A DNA stretch of 64,000 bases from Neorhodopirellula pilleata (GTDB taxonomy: Bacteria; Planctomycetota; Planctomycetia; Pirellulales; Pirellulaceae). The position numbers were made by a program, and so were the translations under genes. The stretch spans positions 62,719-126,718 of the forward strand of contig NZ_SJPM01000015.1 in the NCBI RefSeq assembly GCF_007859915.1, given 5' to 3'. Each line of letters starts with the position of its first letter. The stretch's first letter is position 1. This document shows, in pieces, positions 14,572 through 22,321 of this stretch. The notes beneath the pieces were generated by a model, which saw nothing but the letters and a program-made list of their open reading frames with translations, was not told the origin of the DNA and searched no databases.

Positions 14572-17448
14572 TCAGACTCCTATGATTTGCCATTGAGACA
14601 AGGCCGAGCTTGCTTGCTCGCTCGCGATCGCGATCCGTTCGAACACGTCGCCGCCGGCGGCTTCGGCCGCCGTTTTGGTTGTCGTCGCTTCGGTCGACCG
14701 GTTGGCGATCGCGTCGCCGCCGGCGATGCGTTCGGCCAGGGCGGCTTGTTGTTGCATCTGAGCGGTGACTTCGATCGCTTGGTTAACTCGTTGCTGCTCG
14801 ATGCCGGCGAGTCGCATCGCGGCGGCCTCGAGGCGATCGGCTTCGGCTTGCTCGATTTCGTTCTTTCGCAACACGTTTTGATCGTCGACCATTGCGGCGT
14901 AGACTTGCGAGCCGTCGGTGATGTCGCCGCCGGCGGTTGCCAGGTCGTCGGGGATGTCGACGAATTGCATCGCGGCGTTACGCTTGGCGGCTTCGAACTC
15001 GGCCTCGGTCAAGAGGTTCCGCATTCGCATTTCGTGCAAGTCGGTTAGTTCGGTCGCCAGTTGTGCGACCGGTCCGCGCTGCGTCTCGGTGATCTTGGCG
15101 GCTTCGGCCGCTAGGCTTTTGAGCCGATCACGTTCAGTGTCCCTTGCTTTATTGCGTTGTTCGATCAGCTCGAGCTCACGACGCATTTCGAACGTTCGTT
15201 GCAATTGCTCTGGGGTCGCGCCCTGTTGTTGTAATCCCGCAAGCTCTTCGGAATCGCGATCGGATAGACGCGGATTCATGTTTCTGAGCTGCTCGGCAAT
15301 CTTCGCCTTTTCGACTTGATCACGCAGCGAGTTCTCTTGGTCTCGCAGTTTTTGAGCGTTCTCGAGCTCTTTGTTCCGCTCTCGGAGTGCCGCAATCTCT
15401 TGTTTGATCGGTTCGTCGATCTCGGCGTTTTTGAGTAGATAAGCGTCTGACGCTTCCGCGCCGAGCGTCAGCTCGCGATTGCGTTCCTTCAGTTGCCGAA
15501 GTTCTTCGGCGTAGTTGTCGACTTCAGGATTCACAACCTTGGCGGCGTTTTGCTTGGCGGCCACTTGCTCGGCGGCGATTTGTCTCGATGCCTCCGCTTC
15601 TTCCTTCCGTTTGGCTGCACCCTCTTCCGCTGCTTTCTTTGCCGCCAGGTAGTTGTTTCGAATGTCATCGCCGACGGTAACGGGCTCGAACGCTTTCGCG
15701 ATGGCGACGCCCAATCCAATAATGTCTCTAGTGCCCGCCTCGTAAAGCAATCTCGTGAATCGAGTAACGTAGACCGACGTTTCCGCCATGTAGGCAGCGA
15801 GCTCGACGGCTGAGTCAGCCGCTTGCGTAATGCCGCCTCCCATCTCGCCCGCCATCGGTGCCATGCCGCTTATCGTCTGGGCGATCGCCGTCACCGCAGG
15901 TGCAAACTCAACCGTGACTTGCCTAGCCCATCCGTCCCAGATAGCTTGCAGCTCGCCAACGGAATCGACCGCGTTAGTGAGTCCAAGCGACTGAACGTCA
16001 TTGACCGTTAGGCCATAGCGATCGGCTGCCCTCTTGGCGTCATCAAGGCCCTTTGCACCGCCAGCCAAAACATCGGCAAGCGCAAGGCCCTCCTCCTCGA
16101 ACAGCTTCGCCGCGATCCTAGCACGGTCGATCGGATTGGCGACCTCGCTAGCCGCTTGGACAATTTGCCGAAAGGCGATCGCGGGATCTTCTAGGGCCAG
16201 TTTAGACGCGTCGAGGCCGAGAGCTTGGATTGAAGCTAACGCGTCGCCGCCGCCGGCAGCCGCCTCGCTGATCTTGGCTGAAAGTTTTGTGACAACCACC
16301 ATCGTTTGGTCGGCCGACATTCCAGCGTTTTGCGACGCGGCGAATTGAATCGCCGCGTAGTCTTGCACCGAAGTGCCTAGCATTCGGGCTGATCGATCCA
16401 TTTTCACAACGAGATCGGCTTGCTCGGCTACGCTTTGGCTAAACGCGCTCGCTGCGGACGAGGCTAAGCGATACGCACCGTAGGCAGCGCCGAGCCCAAC
16501 CGCCAAGCCTGCAATGGCCGGCCCCATGCGAACCAGCGAAGCACCTCGCCCCGCCAGGCCGCCGATCATCGGCATGTTGTCGATCTCGTCGCGTAGCTTT
16601 GGCTTGGACGGCGAGTCCGGACGTTGTGGGGCACCGCGTCGGGCGATGTCGGCGACGCCGCGTCGGAATGTTGTTTCGTCGATCGCTCCGGCTTTGCGCA
16701 GTCGATCGAGTTCGCGACGTTCCTCTCGCAGCTCCCGCGTCAGGCGTTCCGACGCGGTTGCGTAGCGGTCCGTCAGCGCGGCGCCGCGCCGTTGCAGGTC
16801 CGCCCGTCGCTCCTCGGCCGCGACGACGGCCGGTAGCTGCGAACGATACTCGCGTAGGTGCCGAGTCGCTTCGCTTTGCGTCAGGCTTCCACGGTCGACC
16901 AGATTTCGGATCCTCCGCACCTCGTCGGCGTAGCGTTCCGAATCGGTCTGCAGGCGACGGCGAACGGCCGACGCTTCCTTTTCGACCGCGACGCGTTCCC
17001 GCTCGGCCGCGACCACGCTCGGCAGTTGCGACTTGTATTCCTTCAGGTGTCGCGTCGCCTCCGCTCGCGTCAGGTTGCCCCGGTTGATCATGTCGATCAT
17101 CCGGAGCTGCTCGGCGCGGTACCGCTCGTCGTCGGTCATCAGCTTGCGACGGATAGCGGCCGCGTCGGTCTCGGCGGCCGTCTGGGCCTTGCGAGCTGCG
17201 ATCGCCTCGGGTTGCCGAGCGGTGATCCGCTCCATTGCCGTCGCGTAGGTCTTTTGATCCATCGCGCCGACGCGGAAGGCGTCCGTCAAACGCTTCACCG
17301 TCGCCGCCGATTGCTCGGCCGGTTCCTGCAGGCGATAGAAGTCACGCCGGAGCTGCGATAGCTCGCGCTTCGTGATGATCCCGCCGGCCTGCAGTTTCGA
17401 GACGTCGAGCCCGATCCGGTAATTGAATGCTTCGACGGTTTTTGACAT
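14572..17448 (-). CDS. Tail tape measure protein
   Basis: The 958-residue protein consists largely of charged coiled coil, with one glycine/alanine-rich hydrophobic stretch at about 308-334 (AIAGLAVGLGAAYGAYRLAS), the usual tape-measure layout. Two consecutive repeats of about 62 residues (roughly 98-158 and 160-218) share ERY-x-(A)DE-like, LTRAEATRHLKEY and SQLP-VVAAE blocks, indicating internal duplication. Tape measures set tail length during assembly and pass DNA through the envelope at infection. By the usual rule of about 0.15 nm per residue, the tail would be around 140 nm. It starts 6 bp after the GT chaperone frame. Confidence 0.9.
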   Translation of the reverse strand: MSKTVEAFNYRIGLDVSKLQAGGIITKRELSQLRRDFYRLQEPAEQSAATVKRLTDAFRVGAMDQKTYATAMERITARQPEAIAARKAQTAAETDAAAIRRKLMTDDERYRAEQLRMIDMINRGNLTRAEATRHLKEYKSQLPSVVAAERERVAVEKEASAVRRRLQTDSERYADEVRRIRNLVDRGSLTQSEATRHLREYRSQLPAVVAAEERRADLQRRGAALTDRYATASERLTRELREERRELDRLRKAGAIDETTFRRGVADIARRGAPQRPDSPSKPKLRDEIDNMPMIGGLAGRGASLVRMGPAIAGLAVGLGAAYGAYRLASSAASAFSQSVAEQADLVVKMDRSARMLGTSVQDYAAIQFAASQNAGMSADQTMVVVTKLSAKISEAAAGGGDALASIQALGLDASKLALEDPAIAFRQIVQAASEVANPIDRARIAAKLFEEEGLALADVLAGGAKGLDDAKRAADRYGLTVNDVQSLGLTNAVDSVGELQAIWDGWARQVTVEFAPAVTAIAQTISGMAPMAGEMGGGITQAADSAVELAAYMAETSVYVTRFTRLLYEAGTRDIIGLGVAIAKAFEPVTVGDDIRNNYLAAKKAAEEGAAKRKEEAEASRQIAAEQVAAKQNAAKVVNPEVDNYAEELRQLKERNRELTLGAEASDAYLLKNAEIDEPIKQEIAALRERNKELENAQKLRDQENSLRDQVEKAKIAEQLRNMNPRLSDRDSEELAGLQQQGATPEQLQRTFEMRRELELIEQRNKARDTERDRLKSLAAEAAKITETQRGPVAQLATELTDLHEMRMRNLLTEAEFEAAKRNAAMQFVDIPDDLATAGGDITDGSQVYAAMVDDQNVLRKNEIEQAEADRLEAAAMRLAGIEQQRVNQAIEVTAQMQQQAALAERIAGGDAIANRSTEATTTKTAAEAAGGDVFERIAIASEQASSALSQWQIIGV

Positions 17449-17454
17449 TGCCGG

Positions 17455-17796
17455 CTACCTCAGTTTGACCATGGACGCGGCCCACGCCGCCATTTGATCC
17501 GTGGTCATGCTCGCACGGCCGTCGGACGCGTCGGCGGTTTTCGGCATGAAGTCGGCCACACGCTTCGCGTCGAGCTTCTCGCCGTTGCTTGCGGCGATCC
17601 ATGACGCGACGCGGTAGACTTCCGCCGCGATCGTCGCCGACTGCAGCCACGGCGACGGGATCGGTTCGAATCGATCGAACTCGAGCCACCGGTCAATTAC
17701 GGCCGGCTCGACGGAATCAATCCACTCGATCGGGTCGGGGATACCCAGAGCGATCGCCAACCGGAACGCGAAGCGAATCCGGGGCGATCGGATTAG
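17455..17796 (-). CDS. Tail assembly chaperone T domain, reached by -1 frameshift (GT fusion)
   Basis: This frame is open from the slippery site to 17455 and has no ATG and no ribosome binding site near its beginning. After a -1 slip it reads LIRSPRIRFAFRLAIALG, then PIEWIDSVEPAVIDRWLEF, a pattern characteristic of lambda gpT-like chaperone domains. The full product is gene G (from 18179) fused to about 113 more residues. G and GT chaperones bind tape measure and tail tube protein during tail assembly, and both in lambda and here the pair sits directly upstream of the tape measure. Confidence 0.8.
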   Translation of the reverse strand, partial: LIRSPRIRFAFRLAIALGIPDPIEWIDSVEPAVIDRWLEFDRFEPIPSPWLQSATIAAEVYRVASWIAASNGEKLDAKRVADFMPKTADASDGRASMTTDQMAAWAASMVKLR

Positions 17797-18179
17797 TTTT
17801 TTGCCGAGTCCGCCGCCTCGTCGTCGGCCGCCTTGTCGTCAAAACCGAGATGCTTGCGGACGGCCGCCCAAAGAGGCTCGAACACGTCCGGCGGCAAGTT
17901 GTCGACGCGTTCCCATTCGTCATCGCGATACAACCGGGCACCCTTGGAATCACACAAGCACGCCGCCAGGATGCGGGCAGGACGCTCACGAAGGCGTCCC
18001 TCGACCTGATTCCCTTCGGAATCAAACACGCCGGCGTCGATCGCGTAGAGCACGCTGCGACGCAGCGACATGAACACGATCCGCGCCCCGGTCGGCAACG
18101 TGAACGATCCATAACGAGGCTTTGCGAGTTGGTCGAGCTCGGCACGGCCGAGAGTTTGGGTTTCGGTTGCTTCGGACAT
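17793..18179 (-). CDS. Tail assembly chaperone G
   Basis: This 128-residue protein occupies the chaperone position between tail tube and tape measure. It has a compact N-terminal region (FTLPTGARIVFMSLRR) and an acidic low-complexity C-terminus (DDKAADDEAADSAKN). The last codons, GCA AAA AAC TAA, contain the slippery heptamer A AAA AAC in the correct register, allowing a -1 shift into the T frame. Position, size and frameshift together support the call; sequence similarity to named G proteins was not testable. Confidence 0.8.
   Translation of the reverse strand: MSEATETQTLGRAELDQLAKPRYGSFTLPTGARIVFMSLRRSVLYAIDAGVFDSEGNQVEGRLRERPARILAACLCDSKGARLYRDDEWERVDNLPPDVFEPLWAAVRKHLGFDDKAADDEAADSAKN
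17796..17802 (-). promoter_or_regulatory. Programmed -1 ribosomal frameshift site (A AAA AAC)
   Basis: The minus strand reads GCA AAA AAC TAA in the G frame. A AAA AAC is a classic X XXY YYZ heptamer in E. coli-type ribosomes. The slip occurs one codon before the stop, and the -1 frame is open for 114 codons. Downstream stimulatory structure was not resolved. Confidence 0.85.
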
Positions 18180-18238
18180 TGTTTGAAATTGCTAAGGATG
18201 AATTGACGGAATTGAAAACAGGCTTCCAGCGTGATCGC

Positions 18239-18658
18239 TTATCGCTTGTTGGTCAGCTTGTCGATCTCGGCTTGCGACGGCGTGTCGTTCGAATAGAACT
18301 CTCGAGGCGACTCTTCGCCCGTGAACTTCCGCACCGCCTCGACGACTTGCGGGATTTCGTCCGGAAGAAACTCGGCCAGAGCGAAGATCGGCCCGCCGGC
18401 TGCCATCGTCCACGCGTGCATCTTTCCGTCAACGATCACGTTCAGGTGACCCGTCGGGACTCGCCTCGGTTTGCCCCGCACGTTGCGGAATCCGAAACGC
18501 TCGGTGATCTCGATCGAGATTGAATCGTCGACCAAGTCGGTTTCGACGATCACCGGCGGATCAACCGGCGTTTGCGATGCGGCGGCCGTCGGCGTCGCCG
18601 CGATCTGCTCGAGCTCGTCGGCCGTCGACACGTCGGCGATGGTTTCGTCTGAAGTCAT
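18239..18658 (-). CDS. Hypothetical phage protein between tail tube and chaperone
   Basis: This 139-residue acidic protein has a low-complexity N-terminus (ATPTAAASQTPVDPPVIVET) and a more ordered centre (ERFGFRNVRGKPRRVPTGHLNVI). It has no known motif. It lies between the major tail protein and the tail chaperones in the same operon, so a tail-assembly role is plausible. Its 18180-18238 spacer is short and shows only a purine-rich ribosome-binding stretch. Confidence 0.65.
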   Translation of the reverse strand: MTSDETIADVSTADELEQIAATPTAAASQTPVDPPVIVETDLVDDSISIEITERFGFRNVRGKPRRVPTGHLNVIVDGKMHAWTMAAGGPIFALAEFLPDEIPQVVEAVRKFTGEESPREFYSNDTPSQAEIDKLTNKR

Positions 18659-18709
18659 TGGGAAAGTTCCTAGGATGGAAAGAGAATCGAGTCAGTGAAG
18701 GCGAGCTGA

Positions 18710-19162
18710 TTAAGCGACGGTCGCCGGGGTGAACGTGAACTTCGTTCCGCCGTCGGCCGTGGCTTGGCCGTCGAGCTTGAATTTGGTCTTGCCCATCATG
18801 ATCGTGTTGAGCTGCGCGGACGGAAGCAATCGCAGCGTGAAGAAACCAGACGCGACCCAGCTAGCGGCCGCCGATTGATCCGGAGCCGCCGGCAGAGTCA
18901 CCGTCAACGTCGCACGAACGCGAGCGTCCGGCGGCAAGGCGGCACCGTTCCAAAAGAACTCCATCTCGATTTCGCCAGGCTCGACGAGATCGCCGGGGAT
19001 ATAACTCTTCTCGTCTTCAGTGGTCAGGTGCGACGTCTCGAGAGCGTCGATCGTGCGCTGCAGCTCGCCGATCTGTTTCATTCGAGCTTGAAACGTTCCG
19101 CCGCCGTCGTCGGCGTGAATAGCAAAAACGGCGGTCGCAAGTTGGCCGGTATCAGGAACCAT
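18710..19162 (-). CDS. Major tail (tube) protein
   Basis: The 150-residue protein has a tail-tube-like layout: a central EKSYIPGDLVEPGEIEMEFFW segment, then beta strands with VRATLTVTLP and a C-terminal GTKFTFTPATVA. The segment matches the common siphovirus tube pattern in which a promised epitope/loop precedes antiparallel strands. Tube proteins polymerise into the tail around the tape measure. The gene follows the DUF3168-like tail terminator, as in HK97-type and other lambda-like phages. Confidence 0.8.
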   Translation of the reverse strand: MVPDTGQLATAVFAIHADDGGGTFQARMKQIGELQRTIDALETSHLTTEDEKSYIPGDLVEPGEIEMEFFWNGAALPPDARVRATLTVTLPAAPDQSAAASWVASGFFTLRLLPSAQLNTIMMGKTKFKLDGQATADGGTKFTFTPATVA

Positions 19163-19177
19163 CGACGGGGCTCATCT

Positions 19178-19630
19178 CTAAAGGGTCGGCGGATTGTTAT
19201 CGCGATAGAACATCCGAAAGTCCGTTTGTTCGACGGCTAACAGAGTTTCGCCGCCGAGCGGGTCGGGTTCTTCGCGAGAGTTCGAGTCTCTTTCAGTTAT
19301 CGACGCGACCCATACGTCGTCGGCGTTTCCACGGCCGAACGATTGCACGGCCGACAGGATCGCCGCCGCGATCGCCGCCGCTTCCGATTTGTTCGGCGAG
19401 TACGACTCGACTTGAACGATCGCCTCACGCAAAACCGTCGGACCGGTCAGGCCCTCGACAGGCCGGTCGTCGATCTTCCACAGCAGCACGTAGGGGGGTC
19501 TGTCATCGATGGCGGTCGAACCAGGCCGCACCGCGAAACCGCCGCCTAATGCCGCCGGCGTCGCGAGTTTCGCCGCCAATGCCGCATTGCCAAGAATGAT
19601 CGCTCGGATTGCTCGGATCGGTCCGTTCAT
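19178..19630 (-). CDS. DUF3168-like tail terminator/completion protein
   Basis: The 150-residue protein has the DUF3168 outline: an N-terminal helix (RAIILGNAALAAKL), a strand with PPYVLLWKI, a conserved ESYSPNKSEAAAIA segment and a C-terminal strand (TDFRMFYRD). Such proteins cap the tail at the head-proximal end and join it to the head completion ring. It overlaps the gp10-like gene by 4 bp (ATGA) and precedes the tail tube gene, the expected order. Confidence 0.8.
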   Translation of the reverse strand: MNGPIRAIRAIILGNAALAAKLATPAALGGGFAVRPGSTAIDDRPPYVLLWKIDDRPVEGLTGPTVLREAIVQVESYSPNKSEAAAIAAAILSAVQSFGRGNADDVWVASITERDSNSREEPDPLGGETLLAVEQTDFRMFYRDNNPPTL

Positions 19631-20058
19631 CGAATCCCCTCGGCCGCTTGTTTAAGTCGTGATTCGATCGCGGCGGCTTGCTGCGATCGCGTCGCCTCGA
19701 CGGCCGGCCGTAGCCACGGATGCGGCGGGACTCGCATCGTTCCGCCGTTCTGCAGCTTTTGGATATGGCCGTTCTCGACGAGGTGGCCGTGTGCTCCTTC
19801 AGGCCAGGCACCGCCGACGAGAGCGATCACAACCGTGCGATACTCACGCACAACGACGTAGATCGAATCGCGAAGCGGTTTCAATCCGGCCTTGTCGCCG
19901 CGATAGCCCGGGGCGGTCACTCGAGGTTTCGCATCCGCCGCGACGATCTCGCCGGCGGACTCGGCCGCGTCATTGAGCACGCCGGCACGCAGCGACGCCT
20001 CGAGCTTGTCGACGTAAGCGAACGCCGCCTCGTCAATTTCGAATTGCACTTGGATCAT
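19627..20058 (-). CDS. HK97 gp10-like tail completion protein
   Basis: The protein has 143 residues from the ATG at 20058 (MIQVQFEIDE); a longer in-frame extension upstream was rejected because it overlaps the adaptor gene. It has the gp10 signature: a long N-terminal helix, AADAKPRV-APGYRGDKAGLKPLRDSI, a strand with VIALVGG, then HGHLVENGH and VPPHPWLRPAVE. HK97 gp10 family proteins help join head and tail. It overlaps both neighbours by 4 bp, so translation is probably coupled. Confidence 0.85.
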   Translation of the reverse strand: MIQVQFEIDEAAFAYVDKLEASLRAGVLNDAAESAGEIVAADAKPRVTAPGYRGDKAGLKPLRDSIYVVVREYRTVVIALVGGAWPEGAHGHLVENGHIQKLQNGGTMRVPPHPWLRPAVEATRSQQAAAIESRLKQAAEGIR

Positions 20059-20435
20059 GATCCGGAGCCCTCGTCGACGAGATCCATGCGAACGGCCGTG
20101 ATGATCAAGAACCGACGACGACGATCCGGATCGATCGTTGCCGTGACTCGCCATTGCTGACCGTCGACGAAGAGCCGGCGTTCGAGATCGCCGGTCAAGT
20201 CTTGGCGATAGCGAATCGTCACTTCCAAACGCGTCACGCTGACGACTTGCCGACCGCGTTCCGCCTGCAGGGCGCGGACGTGTGCCGGCAGCTTCGACAG
20301 GATGACCGACCACGTCGTTTCGATCTCGCCGGTCGAATTGTTTTCGGTTCGCGTCGGCGATAGCACGTCGACGGCGTCACGCAATCGGCCTATCCGAAAG
20401 TCGCCGCCTTCGCGTCGCAGTTTGCTTTGGGACAT
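20055..20435 (-). CDS. Head-tail adaptor (SPP1 gp16-like)
   Basis: The protein has 126 residues from the ATG at 20435 (MSQSKLRREGGDF). It shows the head-tail joining protein pattern: IGRLRDAVDVLSPTRT, then GEIETTWSVI, a beta strand with VTRLEVTIRYR, and GQQWRVTATIDPDRRRRFL. Such stopper/adaptor proteins sit below the portal connector ring and control DNA exit. The preceding gene's stop and this start share bases (TAATG). Confidence 0.85.
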   Translation of the reverse strand: MSQSKLRREGGDFRIGRLRDAVDVLSPTRTENNSTGEIETTWSVILSKLPAHVRALQAERGRQVVSVTRLEVTIRYRQDLTGDLERRLFVDGQQWRVTATIDPDRRRRFLIITAVRMDLVDEGSGS

Positions 20436-20617
20436 TAGTACGGCGCTCCGGCAGCCGCCGCCGCGAACACGATCGCCATGAACCAATACACCGGCCAAAA
20501 GACCAAAACGCTCGCGAGCGTCGATCCGTCGGCTTCACCGAAAACGAGATGAAACGCGGCGGCGGTAAACATGCCGATTGATAGGTAGACCATCAAGACG
20601 TTTTCGAGGAACTTCAT
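20435..20617 (-). CDS. Small two-segment membrane protein in the head-tail module
   Basis: This 60-residue protein is almost entirely hydrophobic. Two membrane segments (about 7-26 and 35-56) are separated by FGEADGST. It is coupled to both neighbours by overlaps of 1-4 bp. Its size and topology resemble a holin or a small envelope effector, but its location among connector genes is unusual for a holin and no family is recognised. Confidence 0.6.
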   Translation of the reverse strand: MKFLENVLMVYLSIGMFTAAAFHLVFGEADGSTLASVLVFWPVYWFMAIVFAAAAAGAPY

Positions 20618-20823
20618 TTGAGGCGAATCTCTTGGAAACAGTCGTAGTCATAGAGAGCGTCCTCGAATTGCCGTTCGTATCGTTTCAGCAACCGGCGTTG
20701 ACGCAGTTTCGTGAACGGTCGAAACCAGCTCGTCATTTTGTAGACGAGCTTTTGCTCCTCCCAGAGCTTGCCCTTGATGTCGATCAAAGCGTTTAGCACG
20801 CTTCCGATACTCGCGTAGTCCAT
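20614..20823 (-). CDS. Small basic hypothetical phage protein
   Basis: The protein has 69 residues from the ATG at 20823; a GTG one codon earlier is equally possible and overlaps the previous stop. It is helical, basic and aromatic (KLRQRRLLKRYERQFEDAL), with no membrane segment. It sits between the connector gene and the small membrane protein with 4-bp overlaps. Function is unknown. Confidence 0.6.
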   Translation of the reverse strand: MDYASIGSVLNALIDIKGKLWEEQKLVYKMTSWFRPFTKLRQRRLLKRYERQFEDALYDYDCFQEIRLK

Positions 20824-21395
20824 CACTCGCCCCCCACGACTCGCACGCCATCGGCAAAGGGTTGCAACGACTTGACCAGGTGTTGATAGCCGAGCGGCAC
20901 CTCGTTCGCGTCGCCGTCGGCCGTGACGGCTTCGGGATGCTCGAACCAGTGAGCGACCAGAGTCGCGATCAAGATCCGGACCGTCGGCGCGGGTGGCTGC
21001 GGTCCGAATGTCACAGCGACGCGTATAGCCTTGTGAGCGGATGCGATCGCCGGGATCTCGAGAACGCCCGGCCGTTTGCCGTCGTGAGTCGATCCGGCGA
21101 TCACGGTTTCGTTGTCGTCGTCGTCGACCGCTTTCACCACGGCCGAAACGAACGGCGACGCCGGCAGCCGGACCGATCGCGTCCCGGCCGGCAGCTCGGC
21201 CGCCGCGGTGACGGGATTCACTCGCAAACCCGTATCGCGTTCCACCGTCTCGACGGCAGCCGGGACGAGGAACTCGGTTAAATACGAATCATCGTCGTCG
21301 GCGTAGATCCTAGCGTGACGCTTGATCCACGGCAGAGCGATCAGAGCGCTATCGAGAGCGATCGCGGCAAACGTCCATCGAATCGGAGTCGACAA
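20823..21395 (-). CDS. Head-tail connector (gp6-like)
   Basis: The 190-residue protein has the Phage_connect_1/gp6 signature: IKRHARIYADDDDSYLTEFL, then VPAAVETVERDTGLRVNP and later helices ending in VAHWFEHPEAV. Connector proteins form a ring under the portal and bind the adaptor encoded nearby. It begins two bases after the stop of the preceding gene. The family-typical core starts about 24 residues in, so the N-terminus may be slightly shorter than drawn. Confidence 0.82.
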   Translation of the reverse strand: MSTPIRWTFAAIALDSALIALPWIKRHARIYADDDDSYLTEFLVPAAVETVERDTGLRVNPVTAAAELPAGTRSVRLPASPFVSAVVKAVDDDDNETVIAGSTHDGKRPGVLEIPAIASAHKAIRVAVTFGPQPPAPTVRILIATLVAHWFEHPEAVTADGDANEVPLGYQHLVKSLQPFADGVRVVGGE

Positions 21396-21397
21396 GT

Positions 21398-21784
21398 TCA
21401 GGCCTCACGGACGATCTCGAGGGAAACCGACTTCGGTGCGGACGCGGCCAACTTGTCGGCCGCTTCGCTACCGCATTCGGCAATGAACGCCTTTTGCCAG
21501 GCGACGTAGGCTCGGCCGATCTTTTGACCGACGCGAATCCCGAACTTCTTAACGCTCTTCACGCCGCGCTCTTCCAGCCAGGCGAAAGCCACGTCGCGAA
21601 GTTGGTCCTCTTCGGTTCGCAGCTTGCGAGTTTCGGACTCGAGGGTACGCCGTTGCATGTTGAGCCATAGCAACCGCTCGAGCATCGCCTTGGATAGCTT
21701 CGGGTTCTCGGCGTCGACCTTCACTCGAGGCGGTGCGGCCTCGGGTGCGTCGACGTGTTGCGCGGCGGATTTCTTTTTAGCCAT
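21398..21784 (-). CDS. Hypothetical head-module protein with coiled coil
   Basis: This 128-residue protein has a basic start (MAKKKSAAQH), a coiled-coil centre (NMQRRTLESETRKLRTEEDQ) and an alanine-rich C-terminus. It has no recognisable domain. It lies between capsid and connector genes and is probably virion-associated or an assembly factor, by position only. Confidence 0.6.
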   Translation of the reverse strand: MAKKKSAAQHVDAPEAAPPRVKVDAENPKLSKAMLERLLWLNMQRRTLESETRKLRTEEDQLRDVAFAWLEERGVKSVKKFGIRVGQKIGRAYVAWQKAFIAECGSEAADKLAASAPKSVSLEIVREA

Positions 21785-21832
21785 CGTTGGGGACTCGCTC
21801 GAGTTGGTTTCACCTTCGCGAATGTTCCGCGA

Positions 21833-22132
21833 TCAGATGACCGGTTTCGCGTCGACGTCACCGCTGACGTTTCCGGCCTGCTTGTTTTCCGCTTTGCCGG
21901 TCGCCTTGTCGGTCGTTTCCGCCTTCGTCGCCGCTCTGGGCCCGCTTTTGGTTTTCGACGCGGATTTCTTGGCGGCCAGTTTTGGATTCCGGCGCGTTTT
22001 CGGTTCGGTTCCCTCGAGCCATCCCAGTTCGCCGTACTTCGCGGCGGTTGCTTCGTCGAGTTCGATCTCGTCGCCGCGTTTGAAGTTGACGCCATCGCGT
22101 CGGACGGAAGTTGTCAAAGTAAACTTAGCCAT
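21833..22132 (-). CDS. Small capsid-adjacent protein with basic Ala/Lys-rich tail
   Basis: The protein has 99 residues from the ATG at 22132 (MAKFTLTTSVRRDGV). A longer frame to 22288 was rejected because it would translate the two terminator hairpins downstream of the capsid gene. The first 40 residues form a compact domain (GVNFKRGDEIELDEATAAKYGELGWLEG). The remainder is a Lys/Ala/Thr-rich disordered tail. Similar short proteins often follow capsid genes; a head decoration role is possible but not shown. Confidence 0.65.
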   Translation of the reverse strand: MAKFTLTTSVRRDGVNFKRGDEIELDEATAAKYGELGWLEGTEPKTRRNPKLAAKKSASKTKSGPRAATKAETTDKATGKAENKQAGNVSGDVDAKPVI

Positions 22133-22166
22133 GATCGCTCCGGTGAATCGGTCGGTAAACAAAAAC

Positions 22167-22206
22167 GGCCGGCCGGTTCCGAAAGGAGTAAAAGAACCGG
22201 CCGGCC
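22167..22206 (-). terminator. Terminator-like hairpin between capsid and next gene (hairpin A)
   Basis: GGCCGGCCGGTTC (22167-22179) and GAACCGGCCGGCC (22194-22206) are perfect 13-bp inverted arms with a 14-nt loop. Read on the minus strand the second arm is followed by GTTTTTGTTT. It is a strong, partly bidirectional intrinsic terminator candidate downstream of the capsid gene. Confidence 0.65.
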
Positions 22207-22263
22207 TTTGCATTCGGGCCGGCGAGTCACAAGGCCGGCCCCTCACAGTTATTAGAACAAGGC

Positions 22264-22300
22264 GGCCGGCGTGTCCTGGGCAATCCAAGACACGCCGGCC
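22264..22300 (-). terminator. Hairpin B immediately after the capsid gene
   Basis: GGCCGGCGTGTC (22264-22275) pairs perfectly with GACACGCCGGCC (22289-22300) around a 13-nt loop, about 20 bp after the capsid stop. It is not followed by a clear T-run, so it may protect the capsid mRNA 3' end rather than terminate. Confidence 0.55.
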
Positions 22301-22321
22301 TTCAGGGGTTGAATCGCTAGA

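Noticed and set aside
21833..22288. 151-codon version of the small capsid-adjacent gene
   Set aside because: The extension encodes the hairpin cluster after the capsid gene; ATG 22132 gives a sensible MAKFTLTT start.
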